64,000 nucleotides of DNA from Atopsyche davidsoni (lineage: Eukaryota; Arthropoda; Insecta; Trichoptera; Hydrobiosidae), in the NCBI GenBank assembly GCA_022113835.1, contig JAILWY010000016.1:7347501-7411500 (forward strand), in the 5' to 3' direction. Shown here piece by piece: positions 1 to 12,469 of this stretch. Positions within the stretch are counted from its first letter, which is position 1. Every line of letters begins with the position of its first letter. A program made the position numbers and the translations under genes. The notes below the pieces were generated by a model. The model was not told where the DNA came from. It saw only the letters and a program-made list of their open reading frames with translations, and made no database searches.

Positions 1-835
1 AAAATATTGAACTTATTGCCAATAGGATAACTTGGCACGCCGATAAGACTTTAATACGCCGTTAAAAATATAGTGTTTTTTTTTGCTTCGTATATGTTAT
101 ATACAAAAGAATATAACCATTTTTAACCAAACCAAGCTTATTGGATTTGCCAAAATTCCCTATCGTCCAGATCGACTGAAATATTTCGTAAATAAATTGA
201 CTTTATTGAGCGTTCTTTGATTCGGTAGTTAGAACGCTTACTTACTTATAGTTAGTATAGGTTAGTATCCTGGCATAGAAATATATTCATTTTTAATTTA
301 AAAGTTCAAATGTGATTTTCTAATCAACAAGACCGGAGATATGTTAATCTAGACAAAAAAAATAAATGCTTCCTACTGCTTGTCTAAGTGACATTATGTA
401 CTCCTGATTCATAAATAGATGATTTTTATGCTTGATTTTATGACAATTTTTTTATTAAATTTCAAGATTCTCTATTTCTTTTTGTTAATTTTCAATAGTC
501 GTTAGGGCTGTGCTTACAATACGGTGTGTAGTTGTCTCCTGATACTGGTCGTAGGTTGCGTTCATGAATATCATATCTATTTTCGTTGTTGAGTTTCTGT
601 ATGAAAAATATGGGTAAAAAACTTTTCATTGAAGATATGACGGTTGCAATACTTCAATTGGCACTTAATGTTGTTCTATACAAGAATGGACAAATTAATA
701 AAATAAAATTATCATAAAGAGGTTTCGCTATTCAGCACTAGATGGCGTGGGCATAGTTAAGGCTGTCTGTTGAGTATTTATTGCAATCGCAGATCGTAAA
801 ATTGAGAAGTGCGCCTTTGGGAGGTACTTCCCGGG
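1..835. other. AT-rich non-coding stretch
   Basis: No exon, RNA gene or repeat is evident. The one notable short site is at 735-747, GCACTAGATGGCG. It agrees at 12 of 13 positions with the CTCF core consensus CCASYAGRKGGCR as I remember it. A single match of this kind is only suggestive. It lies about 100 bp before the GC-rich minisatellite at 836-915. Confidence 0.5.
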
Positions 836-915
836 GGTCCCCACCTGGCCGGGGGAGCCGGGGGAGCCAGGGGAGCCAGGGGAGCCGGGGGACCCGAGGG
901 AGCCAGGTGGGGACC
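836..915. repeat. 9-bp GC-rich minisatellite inside a perfect inverted repeat
   Basis: Six tandem 9-bp units of the form (G/A)GGGGAGCC run from 851 to 904, with small changes in the last two units. They are enclosed by a perfect 14-bp inverted repeat, GGTCCCCACCTGGC at 836-849 and its complement at 902-915. The block stands out sharply from its AT-rich surroundings. The + strand has six runs of three to five G, so it could form G-quadruplexes. Read on the minus strand, the 9-bp unit equals three codons and gives Gly-Ser-Pro triplets, like collagen. The same frame has a TAA stop just upstream (about 951-953) and stops downstream, and no good splice sites frame it, so I do not call it an exon. 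Confidence 0.8.
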
Positions 916-1785
916 ACTGCGCCGGCCCCTCCGGAGTGCGCCGCGGGTAATCCTCTTATGCGCGGGGACCTCGCATCGGTTAATATTAAAACAGTGCTGT
1001 AATCACAGCTCTTAGCGTCGTATCAAAATATTAGCGAGCAACCTTGTTTTAGACCTTAATGCATCCTCGGAATATTCTAAAATTATACTTACTTTCTGTC
1101 AGCACCACATTAGTTAGAAGAAAATTCATCATTATTATTGTCCTAATCAGCAAAGTTGCCAGGAGATTACAAAAATATTTTGGTAGTGGGTGCTTCCGTA
1201 TAATATGAAATAATCCAAAGCGTGTTTTAGAAGTCAAATGTATCATATTGAGATTGTCTTTTGTAATGATTAAGAATTAGGCATATCGATCTTAATTATC
1301 TCGTGAAGTAATTTTTCCTATAACATGGATCAAAACAACAGTTTTTTCAGTAATATCAAGCGTTTTTGTGGTCCGAACGCGTCGCATGATGCGACGGTGT
1401 TGCTGCCTTACTGTGACTTTGCGATGTAATATTTACGTTTTCATTATTATTTTTTCTATTTACTTTAAATTCGCACGAAAAATAATACTCAATCGCAACG
1501 GAATTATTCTCTTTGAATCGCGGTTTCAATTTCCATACGAATCCCGCCTCCCTTTGACAAGATCGAGTTCCTATAAAATTCCAGCAAATACACAAACGAG
1601 ATAAAAGCATTGCATTGTCCTCTCAAAAATATCATATTCGTTGAGCCCTTCGTGCGTACACAAAAATAAAGGTGGAATATTTGAACACTCATTTTAAAGC
1701 CATTCATGAGGTTTTAATTTTTAACGTTCGTATTTTCAAACTTTTTTCCATTTTCGAAATCCGTGTTTAATTTGAATTTGGAAGT

Positions 1786-1856
1786 GTGGGCGGGCCTACT
1801 GCGTGGCGGACTCTGATTGGTCGCTCGTCGGCCATGGAGCATCATCCGCCATGGGG
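1786..1856 (+). promoter_or_regulatory. Promoter-like segment with GC box and CCAAT box
   Basis: A GC-rich patch holds a GC-box-like sequence GTGGGCGGGCC (1786-1796) and an inverted CCAAT box, GATTGG (1815-1820). Both are typical of animal promoters. Two GCCATGG motifs follow. The first ATG (1834) opens a 22-base frame that reaches a possible but weak donor (GTATGA at 1856) in phase 1. That is the phase needed to join the exon at 59839, but so short a frame is weak evidence. No TATA box or initiator is clear. Confidence 0.3.
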
Positions 1857-2310
1857 TATGAATTTCATTTTTGATAATTTCTAATTTTATAATTCTATAT
1901 TAAAACTGTTATTCTGGGAATGGGCAATTATCATTTATTGAAATGGACTTGGTCATTTTCACAAGCAACTTAATTTTATTTTTATAATATAAAATTAAAT
2001 ATTTGAATATATTCGCTAGTATAATTTTTTAACAGTAACTGATTTCTTCCGTATCTGAGAATTATGAAATATAACTGTATTTTTGTTATTTATTTAAGAC
2101 TAATATATTAAAGCAATCTTATTGCTTTTGAATAATTGTGTTACAGAATGCGTAATACAGCTTTCATTTCATACAATATTTACAATATTAAAAAAATATA
2201 ATTTAAAAAAAAATCATCGTTATTACAAATACAAAATAAAAACATTACCATGACAGAGAAACATTTACGAAATATTCGTTTAGTTAAGTATTTAAGGTTG
2301 TGATCATCGT

Positions 2311-2380
2311 TTATTTTTTTTTTGTTTCAGGTAAGTCAACTTTATTATTTGGTTCTTTGCCGTATTCCATTAAGAATGGG
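2311..2380 (+). promoter_or_regulatory. Candidate recursive-splicing ratchet point with following donor
   Basis: A pyrimidine-rich tract (2309-2327) leads to TTTCAG at 2330 and is followed at once by GTAAGT at 2331. A strong 3' splice site thus directly abuts a strong 5' splice site with no exon between. This is the known arrangement of ratchet points that let very long insect introns be removed in steps. A second good donor, GGG|GTGAGT, lies at 2381, so the 50 bases 2331-2380 could act as a recursive-splice exon or a small cassette exon. They are open in one frame. Function is inferred from the motif alone. It would require a + strand transcript beginning to the left of 2.3 kb. Confidence 0.45.
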
Positions 2381-4127
2381 GTGAGTTTTATTCCATTTAT
2401 TTACATAAATAAATTATTTTCATAGCTAAGAAAAACAATTATTGAACATGAGCTACAAATAACATTTAACATATTATTAAACGATTTTTTTAACGCAATC
2501 ATGCTAAAAAAAAATCATATTGTTAACAAGTTATTATACTAATATAAAATATGCATATTTGAAACGACGTGAAAATTTTCGATTAGTTTACTGTGTGATT
2601 TGAACTCATATTATACATTGTTATCAAAAAACCAGACGTCTACATTATTCTTGTAAATAAATGAAAATGTAAGTAGTTTATGCTTAGCTGAATATTTTTG
2701 TAACGCAATAACCTGTTATGGTGAAAAATAAGAAAACCTTGAATATTTAATAATCGACTGTGATTTTTTTAATGCGTAAATGTCTGACAAATGTAATTTT
2801 ATTACGTGTACGTGTTATTTACATATTGTTAGATCACAATTTTAAGTAAGTTAGAATTTCTGTAAAGTAAATCATTGTTTTCTTGTACTTATATTTAAAA
2901 AAATACAATTTGTTTATTCATTTTATCTTCCAGTCAAAGAATGATATTAAAATCCGCGACAGATTCTTTATTGAATTACAAGCCAGGACTTCCGCTTTAG
3001 TCTAGAGTTGACTTTTATTTATTTTTAACATCAAATGAAATAAACGACTTGCTTTTTAATGCGGTTTGTACTTTCCCTCGACGCTGTTACCCGTCGGTGG
3101 GAATATTTCTAGAAAATTCAAGAAACCCACCTGGCGTGCAAGGAATTTATCTTTCAGGTGGGGAATTCGTCGATATCTATAAAGTGGAGGGCGTTCAATG
3201 CTAAATACGATATTTTTTAATATTTACTGCGTATTATATAGTATAACGTTTTTTTTTTAAATCGTACTAACTTGAGTTATATATATATATAGTATATATA
3301 CATATGCATATTTTTTTCATATTTAATATTGACCGTATAACAAATAGTAATTTATTTGTAGTCTGTAAAAAAACGTGCTTAATGCATCAATCAATCAGCT
3401 GATTTTTGTAATGTCAGTTTTTTTAATGAGCTTACGCAAGACTTCTATATATAATGAATAATAGTTATTTTTGAGAAAATAAGGTTTGTTTTGATCATCC
3501 ACGAATTTTTATTAGAAAAATTTATAAAAGGGCAGATGCTCGGTGGTCGGTTGTTAATGACGTTTGGTGGCAAAAACGTCTCTTTTTATGATTGAAAAAT
3601 CAATAACTGTTTAATAGATTTAAAACCTCAAAGCTTCAGAATATTTGAAAATGAACGCTGAGGTAGATAATGATTCCACTTAGCGTCTGATGGATAAAGG
3701 ATTGCTCTTGTTATTACAACGTTTTCGTTGTTAATGGGGTTATTTTTATGCACGGGAATAGATTAAGGTACTTAAAAGCGGGTGAAAAAATAATACCCGG
3801 AAGTGGAGGCGTGTACGCGAAATAAACCTTTTATAAAAATGGTTTTTTTAAAGACCAGTAAACTTAAAATGTCATCACGTTCAGCAATGGGAGGAGTTGC
3901 TATACATTATGCTAAATAATAAATCACTTGAACAACGATATTCCGTTGTATAAAATATCGCTAGGTAAATTTACAGTTAAATCTCCATGTTTGTAAATAA
4001 ATGTTCTTATACAAATACCAGCGTCACTTTAAAAACATTGAAATTGTTTAAAATGTCTTTTTTTATATATATATATACATGAATAGGTTAATATATTTAT
4101 CACGGCTTGTATCTATATTATATATGG
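2381..4127. other. AT-rich non-coding stretch with paired E-boxes
   Basis: No coding exon is supported. A less AT-rich block at about 3060-3190 contains two E-boxes as an inverted pair, CCCACCTG (3126-3133) and CAGGTGGG (3155-3162), 21 bp apart. CACCTG/CAGGTG is bound by Snail/Scratch/ZEB-type zinc fingers and by bHLH factors, so this is a possible regulatory site. Short (TA)n runs occur near 3280 and 4062. Confidence 0.4.
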
Positions 4128-4244
4128 GTGATCGATTTACACATACAGCAACGAGAAAAACCTTACAAAAAAACTATTTCTCGACACCGGATAGATATTA
4201 GTGAGAAAAAATAAAATCATTTTTTTGATGTGTAAATCGATCAC
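4128..4244. mobile_element. 117-bp MITE-like element with 17-bp terminal inverted repeats
   Basis: GTGATCGATTTACACAT at 4128-4144 recurs as its exact complement at 4228-4244. The 83 bp between is A-rich and non-coding. A perfect 17-bp terminal inverted repeat around a short non-coding core is the structure of a miniature inverted-repeat element. No clear target-site duplication can be read, so the superfamily is uncertain. The perfect match suggests recent insertion or hairpin-mediated correction. Confidence 0.7.
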
Positions 4245-4481
4245 TTAAATATTTCATTCACAATAAGACTGTATCTGTATAAAATGCGAATTTATTAAAA
4301 ATGTATGAAAACAATCATTGGTATGCGCTATGTAATTGAATTTATGTTTGCTTTGGGTATTGTATACTCATATTTCCTTTGCTTGTTTCAATTGTCTGCT
4401 GGTAGCATTAAAAGATTGTGTGTATTCCAAAATCTACATTGGCCTGAAACAATATAAATATTGTATGAGGGACTTCAGTGC

Positions 4482-4511
4482 GGGGGTGTGGGGGGGGGAG
4501 GGGGGGGGGGG
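4482..4511 (+). repeat. Long G-run, G-quadruplex candidate
   Basis: Thirty bases are almost pure G on the + strand, in runs of 5, 9 and 11 broken by TGT and A. This greatly exceeds what is needed for a G-quadruplex. It sits in AT-rich sequence with no coding signal. Homopolymers of this kind are also prone to assembly error. Confidence 0.75.
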
Positions 4512-7500
4512 CACTTGATCACTCTCGCTCGCTTTTTCTTATTCTATCTCTTGAAATTTTATTTACAAGCGTTATAAAGAAGCTTTATTTTTTACATTTC
4601 CTGTGCGAAGCTTTCAACTTAATGCGATATTAGGAGTACTGGGCCGAGATTTGGGGAAATTAAAACTTCCTTGTTAATATTACAAAAAGGCGTTAAGTGT
4701 CTGCCCAGGAAACGGAAAATTTGCTACACCTAAAAGGGTTCATCTCAGAACAGGTAATTTGTCCTTTATAAATTAATGTTGTTACAGGAAATTAATTTGG
4801 CCTTCTATATAACACACAATAATATTGAATATCATTAGTTTGGAATTAGGATACCGGTGAAAGAGACATTCGCCAAAGAGGAAAAATTGTGTTGTATAAA
4901 CTTGATATTACCTTATTATTCAATACAAATATCTAATAAATAAACCCATCAGAATATTTTATCCTTTTAGATTATAATCTAAGTCGAATTCTATTCTGTA
5001 ACTTAAATCAAATAAATTACCATATCAACAGGAAGGTTTTGAGGTATTTATTTTGGTTTTGCTGGAATAAACTAACAATGCAAATGGAGTAAACGTTTCA
5101 TCGCTTAAATCTTTATAAGGTTGTAATTTTATATTCATCAAAGTTTACTTATCTTGAAAATTTACTTACTTAACTTCATGGATTTAAGGTTTATAGTATT
5201 TACCCTTTCAGAACTGTAAAACATTAAAAAGGTAAAGAGAAAATACTAGACAATCGTATCGATTAAACATGACCGTTACAATTTTTGAGTAAATGATTAT
5301 ACATAGAATAATTATAATATATAGTGGTACTATAATAACTTGTAAAAACCAAAGTGTCTACGTATCAAATTGGTTTAATACGCATAAGCGTAAAGTGAAT
5401 ATGTAATAACCTCAAGTGATACAGTGACCGTAAGTGGTCAACACACAATGGTGAAAAAATACTGTTTTTTCTAATAAACAATACTACAAATAATAAAAAC
5501 ACTTTGTATTTTACATAAGTTCATTCTGATTGTTTGAACATATATATGGACACGCAAAGTATTTTAGATTGCATGTCACTGATAGATACCAGCTTATTAT
5601 TTTTTTGTGTAGATATGTAAACACTTCATGGAATTCCGTAATGCAGATTTATTGAAATTAATATGTTGAGAGTCGGGTAGAATAGCGTGAGAAGTCATGG
5701 CAGTTGCAGCGCGATCACGAAGTTAGTTATTTAAAGTAGTACAACATAAAATTCCCTTAGTTATAGAAAATAATTGTAATATTTTTTTTACCACGATGAA
5801 CGAAGTTTTCTGTTGATGCAACTGTTTTTTTTTATATTCGTTTATGCTGACGTGTTCAAAAAAGTATTTATGCAGATGTCAAATTTCTTTATTTACTTAA
5901 TAAAACACCGGCTAAATTTATAGCATAGAAATCAATCTAAGCAAGCATAAAAAAAGTCTTTTAATGTATCAAATATATTTATTTTTTGTGTCTTAATGCC
6001 AGCGTCATCGTCAGTGTTTCAGTTTGAAGGAAAATGTGGAAGAATAAACAATTAAGAAATAAAACCGTAGATTCTATTTTAATCAAATTATTTAATTGTG
6101 GCTGATTCACAATGATTAGCTTTAATTACATCCCATACGCTATTATATGATGATTAAGTTCAATAAGATACAATTAAGCTCAACAGATGCATAATTTAAT
6201 TAGATCGGTAATTAGTTTGACAGGTGAGATCATCGCTGCGGTGCTTGACCAGAATTACGTTATTTTCTGATTTGCACGTTAATTAATTTACACCACTAGA
6301 TCTAAACATACGTTTAGGTGTAACTATTTTAATGTCCGAATAATTAAAAGAGAATTCTTATTTATTTAAGTATGCGCTTTATTATATTTTATATTTTTAT
6401 TTAAATGTGAAAATAAAAACATTATGTACAGAGCTTATGATCATATTTAGCATTCAATTTTGAAACGACAATATTGCCAAAAGTTAGGAGCTAGCTACAT
6501 TTTGTATGCTTTAGGCGTTCATATCTAGCTAATACTACAGTCAAGCCGCAAGCGTTTTTTCGAATATTGAGTTGGTAAACAATAAACCCTAAATTAAAAC
6601 ATTTATATAATCGCAGTCGATCGTTTTAGAGCTTATGACGCAATTTGTTTTTTTTTTTGCCCATCCACCGCAAGAATGATTGATCTCATGAGTTCCCAAA
6701 AAATTAAGCTTGCTAAAGTTTGTGTCATCTCAAATATCGAAAGTAAAAATTGTCCAGAGAATGCCGAATATTTACTCTTCAAAACATCAAGTAAAAACAT
6801 TATAAAAGTATGGTAACCCATAAGGGACTTTTCCTCTTTCAGGGGTCTAGAGGGTTGTCGAATTTATATATATTTTTTAGAACATTGTTATTTTGACCAA
6901 CTATTGTGAAATGTTAATGACTGCAGTTATTTAAGTTTATCGGTTAAATTACTTGTATTTTTTAGTTAAAGAATCTACCGAGCATGCATGTATTTGTTTA
7001 TTATAAAATAAATTCAAAGAAAAAATAATTTGTTTTAAATGTCTTAAAATGAAGACATTTGCTGTCAAATAAAAAAAACAGTTTTTGTAATAACATCTAC
7101 TTTTTAATTATTCAATAGAAATGTGTGATGTGCATGTAATATGCAGTAAATGGTTGATTATTGGGCTTTCTATCTGAAACGCAGTTATTACGTATTGCTT
7201 GATTATCGAGTTCCGCGTGTTGTACAGTGGGTGATTAGTTAACCAGTAATTGCAAGCCAGGACAATGAAGAGAGTCACGGATGTGTGGTTTAAATTACAC
7301 TTGCTAATCATTCTAATTGCTAACGAGAAAACAATTTACTTATTTATTCACATTTCAACCAGGACTGTTGCCAAACACCTGTTTTACTTATACGCTGTAC
7401 AATGTTTACAACTAATGTCATTTTGCGGATCGATGGTTAGCCTACATGCTTATGCATGTGAAGTATAATTTATTTATTATTTAAAGTGCAATCTGCTTAA

Positions 7501-7567
7501 TGAGTAAATGTATTAAACAATATATTAGATGTGTATAATAATTTATAATTTTTTTATAAAAGCTTGA
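4512..7567. other. Non-coding stretch; TAAT-rich block at 6110-6300
   Basis: No exon is supported. From about 6110 to 6300 there is a dense run of homeodomain-type TAAT/ATTA cores. A TGACAG core (Exd/Hth or TGIF-like) merges with a CAGGTG E-box at about 6220-6228. The mixture of repeated TAAT cores with TGACAG resembles a developmental enhancer. TAAT is common by chance in AT-rich DNA, so this is only a suggestion. Confidence 0.3.
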
Positions 7568-7623
7568 CATCACTCTGTTGCTTGGCAACACGAGTGATGA
7601 CCTGCCATCACACCGATGTGATG
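7568..7623. promoter_or_regulatory. Nested palindromes centred on an X-box (RFX-like) sequence
   Basis: GTTGCTTGGCAAC (7577-7589) is a 13-bp match to the X-box, the binding site of RFX transcription factors. It lies inside a longer inverted repeat, CATCACTC at 7568-7575 against GAGTGATG at 7592-7599. A second palindrome follows directly, CATCACA and TGTGATG around CCGA (7606-7623). The CATCAC/GTGATG word thus occurs four times in 56 bp in alternating orientation. The X-box reading follows established consensus. The nested palindromes could equally be the core of a small transposon. Confidence 0.5.
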
Positions 7624-10600
7624 CCCGCATTATACAGTTTAAATGATTACATTTAAAATTTACTCAGCCTCGAATGTTAATCGATTAGGGATCCTAAGTG
7701 AACGTGCTTAATCTATCAAACCAGAACAAATCATCAATTTTATTTCATGTTAATGTAAAAACCGGTTCGCGAGATACAGTGTAAGCCCCAAAATTGACTA
7801 CGAGGATTATGGGATGTATTGGGCCCATAATGCACATATATGTACCTATAAGTAGGTTTTCCATACATTTCAACTAAAATGGGATTTTCGCGGATTGCCC
7901 TTAAATCAACGGATCGAAAATTCGACCTAAATAATTTGCGTAAAAATCAAGCCATAAAAAATGGAGTTTGTTACAACGAAAATTCGAATTGAATATAAAG
8001 TCGATGCGGTGAAAATAATTTAATACTCTATCTGGAAATGTTTTGAATGTGTAGACAGTCGACAAATAAAGTCTACATTACATTATACTCGATTCGGATA
8101 ACCGAACAACGAAATTCGGATTGTGAGTTTTCTACCTGAAAATATTTTTCAAAAAAAGCCACTGAGAAAAGAAGTTTGCACAGTTTCTTGGTATTTTATT
8201 AAATATTTCGCATAAAAAAATTTCAAGAAATGAATTTAAAGTATATTTGAATACGATTGTAGGCCATAGAAAATAAATCTAAAAGAAAATTTAAATGTAA
8301 AATCCGCCGAATAATTTAATAACAATAGCTGAAATCAAATAATAATTTCGCAAGAAGAAAGCCGTCGAGTTTGTGAATTCGGATAATCGATTATATTTAA
8401 AATTTTAAATCAATACAGGTCCCGATTTTAAAGGGATAATTAATGGTGACTACCCACAGGTACAGTTTACCGGCCACTCTCACGTGACTCTTTCCATTCA
8501 TATTATTATCAGCGTCACAATGTGACCCATATTCGCTGGCGTGCCAGGCGAGTGAGGATCTTATCTCTATTGAGCGCCGATGGTGATAAGAATCAATATC
8601 GCGTACGCCGGCGGCCAACACTTGAGGCGTTCCGCAAACGGTGAGATCATATTTTTTTGCTTCATATTTTCAGTGAAATATATTTTTTTAATCGAAGCTG
8701 ACTGGTAGATTGCAAGCAATTTATAATGATTTCAATATTGCTTTACGATGAAATTTTTATTATAAAGATATTTCATTTTTTTAATTTAAATGATTTTTTG
8801 GTATTATCCTCTTTATATAACATAAACATATTTTTTTTTCTTTTTAATAAGATTAAAATATAATATTTTACCAAACTAGCATAAATACATATTTTTATTT
8901 TTTGAATAAATTTCCAAATATTTTCATTTTAAAATTAATTTGCATTCATTTCTCAAACAGGTTTATGATGTTTACAATAATTTTTAAGTTAATCGACTCG
9001 CATACATAAAACGTATTTATTTGACTATTTTTTAAATATTTTAACTCGTTTGATGTGTGAATTGTTTTTTTTTTACATTAAATAAATATTGAAATACATA
9101 TTATCATGACTGATTTCTTTTATAAATCAAGTTTCTTTAGTAAAAAAAATATTATAGCTCAAGCCATGATACAATTTTTGCATTATATTTAAATAATAAC
9201 AATAACAAACAAGTGGCAGCATGCGTTTTAAACAACACTGTCCTAAATCGGTAATAAGTGTGATTGTTTTTTATCCGCAAGAAAGCACAACGGATTTGTG
9301 TATTTACTTTCAAAGACTGAAAATAATATAGTTAGTAATAGTATTTGGATTTACATATATACATCTGGTATCATAATAATAGAGGGGTGCTTTTTTAAAC
9401 ACCCGATAAATTTTGGATGGAAACTTTTGTTCAAAAAATTTCCATAACAATCAACAGATATCTGGTAAATATTTCAGCAAACAGTCAATACTATTACCTG
9501 GTGTTACGATACTTAGTACATAATGCAATTCTCGTGGCAAAATATTTTTCTGTGTACTCATATGATAATGACACGACATGGCTCAAATACAAATCTATCC
9601 ACTTAACATACCTGTATCGCTAGTTCACTTTAAGCTAAGAAAATAGTTAAGAAGTTACCATTTTTAACCTTCATTGTTAACTTATATGTTTTACGTTATA
9701 CGGCACATGTTCGAAACGATAAGATTTCTCGGGCCTTTTTTGATTACTTAGCAAGAATAAATAACAATTAAGGTTCTCACTTAGCTGCATTTTGAATGTA
9801 AGAGAAACCTAACCAAAAATATATTTAAAGAATAGTCCTGGTATATTATAAAAAAATATCTATCTAAAAAACTACATTGATAACTGTAATGTTCATTGAT
9901 ATAATTCGAGTTAAATGTAAACGATATTTATGTGATTGAGTTATTTAGAAAACAAAATATTATATACAGTTATTTCGCTCGGACAGTGTATTTTCTTTTA
10001 CTAATAAATTTTAACGAAAACGGAAAAGTTTTTTTGTTTCAAGAACTTTTCACTTAACTGATCACAAAAAGCTTGTTAAAAGTTAAAATACTTTTTTAGT
10101 TCTTACATAAAAAGCGATAAATGCTCAGGTTACTACAGCCTGCAGCCAAAACGTTTCAACAGCTTCAACATTCATAATATGCTTAACTGACCATCTATTT
10201 AATATATAAACTAATAAGTTTTTCTCAAAAGCTAACCATTTTTAAAAAAATCGAAATGATATCAAACACTGAAGATTTGTTCAGATGATAGAAATTTTGA
10301 ATATTTTATTTACCAGCTTACGGCAGAAGAGAGTCGGAGGTCTTTAATGTTTGACAGAACGCTTTAACTAGTTGCGATCACCGGTAATGAGGCACTCAGA
10401 AGAATAATAAAAATATCAACAATATAATTTTTTCATGAACAACAATTTAAACTGATTTCACTTTAGTTTGTTTGAGTGTATGGACTAACGCTTAGAGTCG
10501 AGCATAAATATAAGGATCGTCGGTGACACGACCTCTTGGTCCCCACCACACCAGCTAATATACAGTTTAACTTTGACATATCATTATTAGTATTGTTTTA

Positions 10601-12469
10601 ATTTAAAAGTAAAGGGATGTGTTTTGTTCATAATGAGTTATATTTATGTGTTTCTATAAATTTAAATGTCAAATAAATCGTAAGTATAGACTGCGATGTT
10701 TGACGCCGCAAGCATTTGTATCACTCTGTCCTTACATAAGTAGTACAAATAAAAAAAAACGAACAAAGCAGTGTAAACGAACTCAAGGAGAAGGAATAAA
10801 TACATACTGAAGAGGCATCGGGTCTCTGGTCACTGCATCCATCTGCATTTATCTCCCGTGAGGTTAGGTTAGGTAAGTGAGGTGGGGACAGTCGCAGCGA
10901 ATAACGTTATAACGTCAACTGATTTATTTAAAAAAAAAAAGTAAAACAAAGACATTATTTTAGTCAAAATAATATGTTTTACAAACCTCTTGTGGATTCA
11001 CAGCGCCTCAGCTGTTTGTATCATATACCTGTTGATTTTTAGTATTTTCGTAGTTTGACGTCTGACGTCTCATAAGATTATAAAGATAAGATTCACGTGC
11101 ATAAATGGTTAATATTTCTCAATCTGTCTTCGCCTTTTTATTCCGATTGTGACAATATATCTTTGCAATGGCACTGATAAAATCTGCCGGGAGCTTTTAA
11201 CTGTCCTTTCGTAAATCAAATCTGGTGTAAAAAATGATTGATTGTATTCTTTGATTATTGAAAACGAAAGAACAATTATAAAATATAAGAAGTGATTCGG
11301 GACAAAAATCAAGGATTCAGTTGCCAGGTTGAGGGCTTAACTAGTCAGTAATTCTAACCACCAAGCCAATAAGTTACGAGAAGTTACCATGATTTTTATG
11401 GGCAACGTCAATATGTTACGCGACGAATCGAATTTTCTCGATAAATACAGTACCTTCATGAATAAGAATGCTTTGCTTTATTTTGTTGTTTGAAAAGCAT
11501 TATAATTCATATACATTGAATACACAACAACTTTAAGATCGCTTATAAATATCGTAGTAAAAAATGGTTTTTCGTTCTTTAGCCGCAGTATAACTTACCT
11601 CATTAGAACAACTTTTTTTTTATCTATCATACTATTAATTGGGTAAAATTATTTTGAACACATGGGACCGTTTTCCGTTGATAAATATGAAAAAAAAAAT
11701 CGGTTTTATATTTAAACAAGATTATAAGATCGGTGTTACCCAAGCATCGCTTTTGCGTCGTATTTTTTATAGTTTCAAGCATCAGTATAAAAAAATTATT
11801 AATGCAAGTAATTTGAAAATGTTTTCATTAAATCATTATTACATTCAGTCAATATGTTTAATCAATGCAGGTTAGTGGAATGAATGTGATAAATCAGTCA
11901 AAGGTTAAAAATATTTACAATCAAAATTATAATAAAATGATCCAACATATATTATATAATATGCTTAGAATATTCGATTTTTTAAGTATTTACATTTTTT
12001 GTATTTAACTATCTATTTTTATAAATTTAAATATGCGTGCAAACATTTTATTCAATACAAAAAAACGCATCGTTTTATCGATTCCGCTATAAAAAAGAGA
12101 ACTCGTATTTTTTTTATTAGAAGCCTTTCTATTTTTTATATACGTACCTAATAACATTTTCGGAAACCAAATATGAAATGCCAAAAAACGTAAATAAAAA
12201 CAGATTGTTTTAAGCGAATCAATTTATTATTGGACCGTGGGCGGATAAATCGACAGTCGAAAAAAAATGGAAATGAATACAACAATAGCAGCCATTTCTT
12301 TTCGACGATAAGAGCCCTGAGATTTCGTGCTCGCAATATAACCTAGATATTAATTATTTCACGATTTTTACGAAATATAATTACAGTTAATATTTTTTAT
12401 TACAATTATCTAAATCTTAATTACGATCAAGTTCGCCAATAGCAGAAAAATAAAAGTATATCGCTGCAA
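7624..12469. other. Non-coding stretch with one GC-richer island and TTAGG motifs
   Basis: No gene is supported. A GC-richer island at about 8440-8640 contains an inverted pair of GATA-factor sites, CTTATC (8560-8565) and GATAAG (8585-8590), and is a possible regulatory element. At 10861-10874 there is AGGTTAGGTTAGGT, an insect telomere-type motif. It runs directly into GTAAGT, so it also forms a perfect-looking donor site (TTAG|GTAAGT). No open exon upstream of that donor is convincing. Confidence 0.4.

Noticed and set aside
851..960. Collagen exon on the minus strand
   Set aside because: Gly-Ser-Pro repeats are present, but a TAA precedes them in frame, the acceptor side lacks a pyrimidine tract, and the 9-bp repeat itself generates the pattern.
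2331..2380. P-loop (Gly-Lys-Ser-Thr-Leu-Leu) coding exon
   Set aside because: The open frame is only 16 codons and Gly-Lys-Ser is produced by the GGTAAGTCA donor sequence itself. A ratchet point is the simpler reading, although a cassette exon is not excluded.
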